Shown piece by piece: positions 8,927 through 13,835 of a stretch of 13,835 nt of DNA. Below the pieces are notes generated by a model. The model was given only the letters and a program-made list of their open reading frames with translations. It made no database searches and had not been told where the DNA came from. The DNA is from Aquirhabdus sp. (GTDB taxonomy: Bacteria; Pseudomonadota; Gammaproteobacteria; Pseudomonadales; Moraxellaceae): positions 1-13,835 of the forward strand of contig JASLFQ010000220.1 in NCBI GenBank assembly GCA_030150595.1, read 5' to 3'. Position 1 is the first letter of the stretch; each line of letters begins with the position of its first letter. Position numbers and translations under genes: made by a program.

Positions 8927-10252
8927 ATGAGTCACTTTGGTACTGATGGTATCCGTGGCAAATTTGGTGAAGAGCCAATCACCCCAGAGTTTGCGCTGAA
9001 ATTAGGCTACGCCGCTGGAAAAGTGCTCGCTGCGCAAGGTCGCGCAGAAGTGATGGTGGGTAAAGATACTCGTTTGTCAGGTTACGTGCTTGAAGCGGCT
9101 TTGCAAGCGGGTCTGAATGCGGCGGGCGTGAATGTGCGTTTGCTTGGGCCCTTGCCGACACCTGCGATTGCGCATTTGACTCGCGCATTTCATGCGGATG
9201 CAGGAATCGTGATTTCCGCATCGCATAATCCTTATTTTGATAATGGGATAAAGTTTTTTTCTGGTGAAGGTAAGAAACTGGAAGATGCTGTTCAGAATGA
9301 AATCAGCCGGCAATTAGAAAAACCTATTACGATTGATGCGCCTGATCAATTGGGTAAAACCACTCGCGTCACAGATGCCAATGGTCGTTATATTGAATTC
9401 TGCAAATCGACATTTCCGTATAATTTAAGTCTACGGGGTATGAAAGTTGTGGTGGATTGTGCCAATGGTGCAGGCTATGTGGTTGCGCCCGCCGTACTAC
9501 GCGAGTTGGGTGCAACGGTCATTCCTATTTCCAACACACCAAACGGTTTGAACATTAATGACGGCTGTGGTTCAACCCATCCAGAAGCGCTACAAAAAGC
9601 AGTGACTGATCATGGCGCGGATGTGGGTATCGCGCTTGATGGCGATGGTGACCGTATTGTCATGGTTGATCATCGTGGTGAGTTGGTGGATGGCGATAGC
9701 ATTCTTTATGTGCTGGCAACGCGTCCAAGCCAAGCCACAGTCGGTGTGGTTGGCACATTGATGAGTAATATGGGTTTAGAGCTGGTGTTACGTGATAAAG
9801 GCATTGCGTTTAAACGTGCGAATGTCGGCGATCGTTATGTTATGGCGGCACTAGATGAAGCGGGTTGGTTACTCGGCGGCGAGGCCTCGGGTCATATTCT
9901 TTGCTTAGACAAAAGTACAACGGGCGATGCTCTCATTGCAGGTCTACAAGTGCTTGCTGCCGTGATTGAACAAGGCAAAACGCTAGCCGAATTGACCAAA
10001 CCGCTGAAAGTATTCCCACAAGTTCTGGTCAATGTCCGATTGGCTGAAATGCGCGATCCTTTTGCGGATAGTGTATTGAACGAAGCGTTCGCTAAAGCTG
10101 AAGAATCGCTGGCGGGGCGCGGTCGTTTGTTGATTCGTAAGTCAGGAACTGAGCCGATGATTCGTGTCATGGTCGAAGGTGAAAACGAAGTCCAAGTGAC
10201 TAAATTGGCGAATGATCTGGCGGATTTAGTCCGTCAGCGCTTGAGCGCTTAA
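8927..10252 (+). CDS. glmM: Phosphoglucosamine mutase
   Basis: Interconverts glucosamine-6-phosphate and glucosamine-1-phosphate, the step feeding UDP-GlcNAc for peptidoglycan and lipopolysaccharide. At 441 residues it is close to E. coli GlmM (445). It has all four landmarks of the alpha-phosphohexomutase family: the N-terminal FGTDGIRG, the phosphoserine loop ISASHNP with catalytic S99, the Mg loop LDGDGDR (D238, D240, D242), the sugar loop GGEASGH, and the phosphate-binding [14 protein letters not shown] near the C-terminus. Activation requires phosphorylation of S99, as known for the family. The ATG is preceded by AGGA. Next to it is pdxH rather than folP, its frequent neighbour in E. coli-type genomes. 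Nothing suggests inactivity. Confidence 0.98.
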   Translation: MSHFGTDGIRGKFGEEPITPEFALKLGYAAGKVLAAQGRAEVMVGKDTRLSGYVLEAALQAGLNAAGVNVRLLGPLPTPAIAHLTRAFHADAGIVISASHNPYFDNGIKFFSGEGKKLEDAVQNEISRQLEKPITIDAPDQLGKTTRVTDANGRYIEFCKSTFPYNLSLRGMKVVVDCANGAGYVVAPAVLRELGATVIPISNTPNGLNINDGCGSTHPEALQKAVTDHGADVGIALDGDGDRIVMVDHRGELVDGDSILYVLATRPSQATVGVVGTLMSNMGLELVLRDKGIAFKRANVGDRYVMAALDEAGWLLGGEASGHILCLDKSTTGDALIAGLQVLAAVIEQGKTLAELTKPLKVFPQVLVNVRLAEMRDPFADSVLNEAFAKAEESLAGRGRLLIRKSGTEPMIRVMVEGENEVQVTKLANDLADLVRQRLSA

Positions 10253-10288
10253 ACTGCTGAAAAAGAAATATCTAGAGAGAATGACGCG

Positions 10289-10978
10289 ATGACTGATTTG
10301 ACGAAACTCACTTATACGAGCGATTTAACGTCATTGCGCCAGTCATACGCTCGCAGTGAGCTAAGGCGTGCGGATGTCGATGCGAATCCATTCCGCCAAT
10401 TCAACGTCTGGCTGCAACATGCCCTAGATTGCCAACTCAAAGAACCGTATGCGATGACTTTGGCGACCGCAAGTCGTTCAGGTCGTCCGAGTGCGCGCAC
10501 GGTATTACTGCGCCAGTTTGATGAACAGGGCGCGGTTTTTTATAGTAATTACGACAGTCATAAAGGTGAGGATTTAGCCGAAAATCCTTATGCGGAACTA
10601 TTATTCTTCTGGGCGGAATTAGAGCAGCAAGTTCGTATCTCTGGACGTGTTGAGAGGTTATCCGAAGAGGAATCTACCAATTATTTCCATAAACGTCCGC
10701 ACGGCAGTCAACTTGCGGCATGTGCCAGCGTGCCGCAAAGCGGTGTGATCGCTGATCGCCATGTGCTGGAACAACGCTTTCAAGAGTTAAAAACACAGTA
10801 TCCAGAAGGTTCAATGGTGCCTAAACCAGAGTTTTGGGGTGGTTATCGTCTGAAACCTGATTCGTTTGAATTTTGGCAGGGTCGGCAAAGCCGTTTGCAT
10901 GATCGATTACAGTATCGTTTGTTAGATCAGAATCCATCTGATGAAAAACAATGGCTTATTGAACGATTGATGCCTTAG
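10289..10978 (+). CDS. pdxH: Pyridoxine/pyridoxamine 5'-phosphate oxidase
   Basis: FMN enzyme oxidising pyridoxine- or pyridoxamine-5'-phosphate to pyridoxal 5'-phosphate with oxygen, the last step of vitamin B6 cofactor synthesis. At 229 residues it is slightly longer than E. coli PdxH (218). The FMN-binding region reads MTLATASRSGRPSARTVLLR, then FYSNYDSHKGEDLAENP and FFWAELEQQVRISG. The C-terminal family signature FEFWQGRQSRLHDR is intact, with the conserved Arg and His of the substrate site. It starts 36 bp after glmM with AGAGAG upstream, and the gap holds no terminator, so glmM-pdxH is likely one operon. No strong terminator follows; a weak structure at 11001-11028 (GCAC and AGAT stems) precedes a short T run. 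Confidence 0.97.
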   Translation: MTDLTKLTYTSDLTSLRQSYARSELRRADVDANPFRQFNVWLQHALDCQLKEPYAMTLATASRSGRPSARTVLLRQFDEQGAVFYSNYDSHKGEDLAENPYAELLFFWAELEQQVRISGRVERLSEEESTNYFHKRPHGSQLAACASVPQSGVIADRHVLEQRFQELKTQYPEGSMVPKPEFWGGYRLKPDSFEFWQGRQSRLHDRLQYRLLDQNPSDEKQWLIERLMP

Positions 10979-11249
10979 TTTGAGTACTCTGCCTTGGTCT
11001 GCACAATGTGTAGATTATGTATCTGTGCTGTAACTTTTTAGGCTATCTATATAATATTTAAAAATAACCAATGAAATAATTTCAATTAAAACATTTGATT
11101 AAGTCGTTTATTTTGCTTCTTAGAATTATTGTTAATTTACGCTATTTGCCATGCTGAACGGTTGTTGTTGTCATGAAATTAAGAGTAATGTAAATCAACC
11201 TGTTGTATCAGGGGCTTCATACCTTAGTTCTAATGCTTGGAGAATAGAC
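10979..11249 (+). promoter_or_regulatory. A+T-rich spacer upstream of the small His-rich gene, with a candidate -10 and a dyad
   Basis: This 271-bp gap has no convincing gene; an in-frame open stretch from 11151 lacks its own ribosome site and is only an upstream extension of the His-rich reading frame. A consensus -10 TATAAT is at 11050-11055, but no good -35 fits. A perfect dyad TGAAAT-A-ATTTCA lies at 11072-11084, about 20 bp downstream of that -10. A second promoter candidate is TTGTCA followed after 17 bases by TAAATC, about 60-80 bp before the start codon. If the upstream -10 is used, the transcript would have a leader of nearly 190 bases. Confidence 0.4.
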
Positions 11250-11429
11250 ATGAGCAGCAAATTTAAAATTTTAACAGGAACTGTTGCCATCACAGCAGTA
11301 TTGGCACTGTTTTCAACAACAGCTTCAGCAGATCCATACAATCGTCATCATCACCATGATCGTTATCACCCACATCATTTCCATCCGCATCATCACCAAG
11401 ATCGCCACGATCATCACCATTATCGTTAA
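11250..11429 (+). CDS. Small exported histidine-rich peptide
   Basis: A 59-residue precursor. I chose the ATG at 11250 because GGAGA sits about 7 bases upstream and the product then opens with a textbook signal peptide: SKFK, a hydrophobic core ILTGTVAITAVLALF, and a cleavage site STTASA|DP after residue 27. An in-frame start at 11151 would bury this signal behind 33 residues. The mature peptide is only 32 residues, 15 of them His, arranged as HHHH, HxHH, HxHHH, HxHHH with intervening Asp, Arg, Tyr and Pro and no Cys. Such composition binds Zn, Ni, Cu or Co in known His-rich proteins, so a periplasmic metal buffer or carrier is a reasonable inference, not shown. The next gene encodes a second, larger His-rich exported protein. 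No family is recognised. Confidence 0.8.
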   Translation: MSSKFKILTGTVAITAVLALFSTTASADPYNRHHHHDRYHPHHFHPHHHQDRHDHHHYR

Positions 11430-11435
11430 TTTATG

Positions 11436-11449
11436 GCTCTTTCCAGAGC
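11436..11449 (+). other. Small hairpin after the His-rich peptide gene
   Basis: GCTCT (11436-11440) and AGAGC (11445-11449) flank the loop TTCC, extendable by a G-U pair. It lies 7 bp after the stop codon. No T run follows (TTGTGT), so it would be at best a weak terminator; it may instead protect the 3' end or belong to the structured leader of the next gene. Confidence 0.45.
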
Positions 11450-11455
11450 TTGTGT

Positions 11456-11496
11456 AGCGATAAAAATGAATATATCGCTTCGAATTGAGGCGATAT
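11456..11496 (+). promoter_or_regulatory. Three alternating GCGATA/TATCGC elements forming mutually exclusive hairpins
   Basis: AGCGATA (11456-11462) pairs perfectly with TATCGCT (11473-11479). The overlapping ATATCGC (11472-11478) pairs equally well with GCGATAT (11490-11496). The central element can therefore join either neighbour but not both. The three elements are spaced 16-17 bases apart. This could be an RNA switch, if transcribed from upstream, or a multi-site DNA operator. Confidence 0.5.
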
Positions 11497-11510
11497 TGTG
11501 AATAAGTTTT

Positions 11511-11550
11511 ACGTGAACGGGTTCATGTTGTCACGATACTTTGTCATAAT
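11511..11550 (+). promoter_or_regulatory. Candidate promoter with overlapping operator-like dyad for the large His-rich gene
   Basis: An extended -10 element TG-T-CATAAT lies at 11542-11550. The 18-bp dyad ACGTGAACGGGTTCATGT (11511-11528; eight pairs with one G-T, 2-base centre) covers the place where a -35 would lie (about 11522-11527, TTCATG). Downstream of the dyad TTGTCA occurs twice, at 11528-11533 and 11541-11546, 13 bp apart. A dyad over the -35 is the usual place for a repressor or activator site. Transcription would begin near 11557. Confidence 0.45.
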
Positions 11551-11578
11551 TGCGTCTGCTCGCTTGGGGCAGGCGCAA
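11550..11578 (+). promoter_or_regulatory. Ten-base-pair hairpin ahead of the ribosome site of the large His-rich gene
   Basis: TTGCGTCTGC (11550-11559) pairs with GCAGGCGCAA (11569-11578) through ten pairs, one of them G-U, with a nine-base loop. No T run follows, so it is not a normal terminator. It ends 13 bases before the Shine-Dalgarno sequence. If transcription starts at the nearby extended -10, part of the left arm would be missing from the RNA. Confidence 0.5.
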
Positions 11579-11591
11579 ACAAATGATGATA

Positions 11592-11601
11592 AAGGAGGTG
11601 A
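11592..11601 (+). promoter_or_regulatory. Near-ideal Shine-Dalgarno sequence that decides a GTG start
   Basis: AAGGAGGTGA can pair with the 16S rRNA 3' end over ten continuous bases. Its GGAGG core ends 5 bases before GTG at 11604. In-frame ATGs at 11583 and 11586 lie upstream of it and have only weak ribosome sites. The out-of-frame ATG at 11602 is followed at once by TGA. Confidence 0.8.
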
Positions 11602-11603
11602 AT

Positions 11604-12167
11604 GTGAAACAGTTCAAGCAGTTGGGATGGATAAAGCAGGCATTATTAGGTTTGGTTCTGTTGTCAGCGATGTCACATAGTGATGCAATGAGCGTCCGTG
11701 AGCGTTATTTGCAGCAACATCCAGCAGCAAAAGCTGAACAATCACATGAAAAAGAATCCTCGCATCATCAAAAACACCATCATTCAGAAAAACATGCAGT
11801 AAAAGCACAAGAAAAAAAACCAAGTAAGCATCACCGCAATGCAGAACATTCAAAGCATCATCAGATTGAGCAACCAAAACATCATCACGTCGATCAACCG
11901 ATCAAAAAGCACGTGCATTCGCATAAAGCGAAAGAACATCATGAGCGTGTAGTCGCGCCGAAGCTAGCACCCTCTAAATTTGATAGTCAGCAAGCGCGCG
12001 ATGCTGAAGAAGCGTTGCATCATCAACCTGTGAAGCATGAGGTTTCAGTTAAACGAGCGCATGCTCATCATGTTGCTAGAGCGCCGATTAAACATCATGC
12101 CGCACATCACGAAACACACCATCCAGTGAAGACGGCACATCATCATAGACACCATCACGCTGAGTAA
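11604..12167 (+). CDS. Exported histidine- and lysine-rich protein
   Basis: A 187-residue precursor starting at GTG 11604, fixed by the strong ribosome site just upstream. The first 28 residues form a signal peptide: KQFKQLGWIKQ, hydrophobic ALLGLVLLSAM, probable cleavage SHSDA|MS. The mature part of about 159 residues is low-complexity and very hydrophilic. By my count it has 39 His, mostly in HH or HHH groups preceded by Lys or Ala (KHHH, KHHHVDQP, KTAHHHRHHHAE), many Lys, and no Cys. A less His-rich middle (RVVAPKLAPSKFDSQQARDAEEAL, about 123-146 of the precursor) separates two His-rich parts and could be a small helix. It is likely disordered without metal and a strong binder of Zn, Ni or Cu by composition, as known for other His-rich proteins; the cellular role is inferred. 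It forms a pair with the small His-rich peptide 174 bp upstream. Alternatives include a cell-surface or envelope-binding protein. Confidence 0.8.
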   Translation: MKQFKQLGWIKQALLGLVLLSAMSHSDAMSVRERYLQQHPAAKAEQSHEKESSHHQKHHHSEKHAVKAQEKKPSKHHRNAEHSKHHQIEQPKHHHVDQPIKKHVHSHKAKEHHERVVAPKLAPSKFDSQQARDAEEALHHQPVKHEVSVKRAHAHHVARAPIKHHAAHHETHHPVKTAHHHRHHHAE

Positions 12168-12212
12168 TTGTGATTTAAGTTGATGTTGTAAAATAGCCAA
12201 AACCTTTGGTGC

Positions 12213-12249
12213 GTCATGCGTTGAAAATTGTCATAATTCAACGCATGAC
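12213..12249 (+). repeat. 13-bp perfect inverted repeat spanning the recJ start codon
   Basis: GTCATGCGTTGAA (12213-12225) and TTCAACGCATGAC (12237-12249) are perfect inverted copies with an 11-base centre. The right arm contains the recJ ATG (12245-12247). No T run follows on either strand, so it is not an intrinsic terminator. Confidence 0.85.
12229..12237 (+). promoter_or_regulatory. Candidate extended -10 promoter of recJ
   Basis: TG-T-CATAAT at 12229-12237, inside the loop of the inverted repeat, matches the extended -10 consensus TGnTATAAT except for one base. No good -35 is visible, as is allowed for this promoter class. The start of transcription would fall at about 12244-12245, on the A of the recJ ATG. 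The same 11-base string TTGTCATAATT stands before the large His-rich gene. Confidence 0.45.
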
Positions 12250-13835
12250 TACTCAATTACTTCTTTTAAAAAATCGCCCTTTACCGCCCATTCCTGCGAG
12301 CTTTACTGCGTTGCCGCATGTTTTGGCGCGTCTTTATGCCGCACGTGGCGTACAACATATTGAAGAGCTTGAATTAAAGCTCGCGCGTCTTTTGCCAGCG
12401 CAAGGTTTGCTTGGTCTTGATTCTGCAATTCAGCAGATCAATCATGCGATTGATACCGCACAGCGCATTCTGATTATTGGCGACTTTGATGCAGATGGGG
12501 CGACCAGCACAGCACTGATGATGCTGGCGCTTGGGAAGATGGGTGCCATCGTCGATTTTCTCGTGCCTGACCGTTTTAAATATGGTTATGGCTTAACGCC
12601 AGAAATCGTTGCGTTAGCACTCGCTGAATACACGCCAAATTTGATTATCACTGTCGATAATGGCATTTCCAGTCATGACGGTGTAGCAGCAGCACAAGCC
12701 GCAAATGTTGCCGTGATTATTACTGATCACCATTTAACGACCAAAGGTGCGCCGCCTGCACAAGCTGTTGTGAATCCAAATCAACAAGGTTGTACCTTTG
12801 CCAGTAAAGCATTGGCTGGTGTCGGTGTGGCTTTCTATGTGCTGGCAGCACTTGCTACTTTGCGTAAATCACAAGGTAAAGCGACTGCAAAACTCACTGA
12901 TTGGCTCGATTTAGTTGCACTCGGAACGGTTGCAGACGTTGCGCCTTTGGATGCCAATAATCGAATTTTGGTGTCACAGGGTCTTGCTCGGATTAAGAGT
13001 GGGCAATGTCGTTTAGGCTTATTAGCACTGCTTGAAATCGCTAAACGTGAACGCAAAGGTCTGACTTCGCAAGATCTAGGTTTTGTCCTTGGCCCGCGTA
13101 TTAATGCCGCAGGGCGTATGGACAGTATGCGGATAGGCATTGAATGCTTACTTGCTGAAGAGGTAGCGACTGCCCGCGAACTTGCCGAGCAACTTGAACA
13201 GTTGAATCAAACGCGACGTACAGTTGAAGCGGGCATGAAGTCGGAAGCTCTGGCACTGCTGGAAGACCGACAATTATTTGAAGAGACCGTGCCGCCAGCG
13301 ATTGTGTTGTATGAGTCGAGTTGGCATCAAGGCGTGATTGGGATTGTGGCGGGTCGTCTGAAAGAACAGTTTAATCGCCCAAGCATTGTGTTTGCACCCA
13401 GTGACGATACTAAAGAAACCTTAAAAGGTTCTGCGCGTTCTATTACTGGCGTGCATATCCGTGATGTAATTGAGCGCGTGGCGGAGGCACATCCAGAGTT
13501 GATTAGTCACTTTGGTGGTCATGCGATGGCGGCTGGTTTGACGTTGCCTGCTACGAATTTTCAGGCTTTTGCGGATGCGTTTTCAGCAGTGATTGCTGAA
13601 CATGATGCACACTTATTTGAGCCAGTACTTTGGACGGATGGTGAGCTAGGTGCGGATGATTTCTCGCTACAACTCGCTAATCAATTGCTTGAAGGCGATC
13701 CGTGGGGACAGGCATTTCCACCGCCTGTGTTTGAGGGTGAGTTTGAGATTTTAGAGCAGCGGATTCTTAAAGAAAAACATTTGAAATTGACCTTGCGGCA
13801 TATTGAGGGTGGCAATTGGTTGGAAGCGATTGCGT
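12245..13835 (+). CDS. recJ: Single-stranded-DNA-specific exonuclease RecJ (3' partial)
   Basis: A 5'-3' single-strand DNA exonuclease of recombination and mismatch/base-excision repair, of the DHH phosphoesterase superfamily, acting in the cytoplasm. The reading frame runs unbroken to the window end: 530 codons of an expected 570-580 (E. coli RecJ has 577 aa). Motifs in order are IGDFDADGATSTAL (metal site), DRFKYGYGL, TVDNGISSH, ITDHHL (the DHH motif), KALAGVGVAFY, DLVALGTVADVAPLDANNRIL, GPRINAAGRMD, WHQGVIGIVAGRLKE, and FGGHAMAAGL of the DHHA1 domain. The oligonucleotide-binding domain begins after this. The ATG fits the family N-terminus (MTTQLLLKNRP against E. coli MKQQIQLRRRE), but no Shine-Dalgarno sequence precedes it. 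In-frame GTG 12209 and TTG 12221 are possible but equally lack one. Confidence 0.97.
   Translation, partial: MTTQLLLLKNRPLPPIPASFTALPHVLARLYAARGVQHIEELELKLARLLPAQGLLGLDSAIQQINHAIDTAQRILIIGDFDADGATSTALMMLALGKMGAIVDFLVPDRFKYGYGLTPEIVALALAEYTPNLIITVDNGISSHDGVAAAQAANVAVIITDHHLTTKGAPPAQAVVNPNQQGCTFASKALAGVGVAFYVLAALATLRKSQGKATAKLTDWLDLVALGTVADVAPLDANNRILVSQGLARIKSGQCRLGLLALLEIAKRERKGLTSQDLGFVLGPRINAAGRMDSMRIGIECLLAEEVATARELAEQLEQLNQTRRTVEAGMKSEALALLEDRQLFEETVPPAIVLYESSWHQGVIGIVAGRLKEQFNRPSIVFAPSDDTKETLKGSARSITGVHIRDVIERVAEAHPELISHFGGHAMAAGLTLPATNFQAFADAFSAVIAEHDAHLFEPVLWTDGELGADDFSLQLANQLLEGDPWGQAFPPPVFEGEFEILEQRILKEKHLKLTLRHIEGGNWLEAIA

Noticed and set aside
11151..11249. Longer N-terminus for the small His-rich protein
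   Set aside because: No ribosome site precedes 11151, and the extra 33 residues would bury a textbook signal peptide that starts at ATG 11250 behind a good ribosome site.
11550..11603. TTG-started extension of the large His-rich protein
   Set aside because: The region holds a strong hairpin and the Shine-Dalgarno sequence for GTG 11604, so it is leader rather than coding.
11604..12167. CAT-rich DNA as a simple repeat or CRISPR-like array
   Set aside because: The frame is open with a signal peptide, His groups are irregularly spaced and there is no constant repeat unit or spacer.
12157..12218. Short minus-strand frame beginning at the mirror ATG in the left arm of the recJ inverted repeat (20 codons)
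   Set aside because: The ATG is just the symmetric copy, there is no ribosome site, and the peptide overlaps the end of the His-rich gene without recognisable features.
12213..12249. Intrinsic terminator after the His-rich gene
   Set aside because: The stem is long but no T run follows on either strand, and it includes the recJ start codon.

Overview
The window looks like a piece of a gammaproteobacterial chromosome, most probably from the Moraxellaceae/Pseudomonadales side. The evidence is AceE of the homodimeric proteobacterial type, an AceF catalytic motif reading DHRVING rather than DHRVIDG (a variant I recall from Pseudomonas/Azotobacter-type E2), and RecJ, GuaB, GlmM and PdxH that align almost without gaps to their E. 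coli counterparts from memory. The genus assignment is an inference and is weak. There is no insertion sequence, phage gene, tRNA, rRNA or CRISPR array. Both ends of the window cut through genes (aceE on the left, recJ on the right).

Layout. (1) 2-4065: the pyruvate dehydrogenase pair aceE (5' end missing) and aceF, 2 bp apart and surely one operon. (2) 4066-6242: four same-strand genes of unknown function: a secreted four-cysteine protein starting on the base after the aceF stop, a membrane-anchored small protein, a lysine-rich lipoprotein and a CxxC/CxxC zinc-ribbon protein. (3) 6243-7985: guaB (GMP synthesis) with its own promoter and a clear intrinsic terminator. (4) 8053-8727, minus strand: a divergent Nudix-like protein, convergent with guaB and divergent from glmM. 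(5) 8927-10978: glmM and pdxH, 36 bp apart, probably co-transcribed. (6) 10979-12167: two consecutive exported histidine-rich proteins. One has a 32-residue mature part of which 15 residues are His. The other has about 159 mature residues with 39 His. They are separated by a 174-bp leader packed with inverted repeats. (7) 12245-13835: recJ, cut by the window end. Its start codon lies inside a 13-bp perfect inverted repeat, next to an extended -10 element placed so that the transcript could be leaderless.

How it fits together. Most named genes are core housekeeping: entry into the TCA cycle (aceEF), guanine nucleotides (guaB), the UDP-GlcNAc precursor glucosamine-1-phosphate (glmM), pyridoxal phosphate (pdxH) and DNA repair (recJ). 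They share no obvious pathway and seem to be simply adjacent. The parts most likely to hold something undescribed are the histidine-rich pair with its structured leader, and the unusual recJ start region. The histidine-rich pair is best read as a candidate periplasmic or surface metal-binding (zinc, nickel or copper) module; that is inference from composition and export signals, with no metal-transport gene in view. The unknown genes between aceF and guaB are a second, weaker lead.
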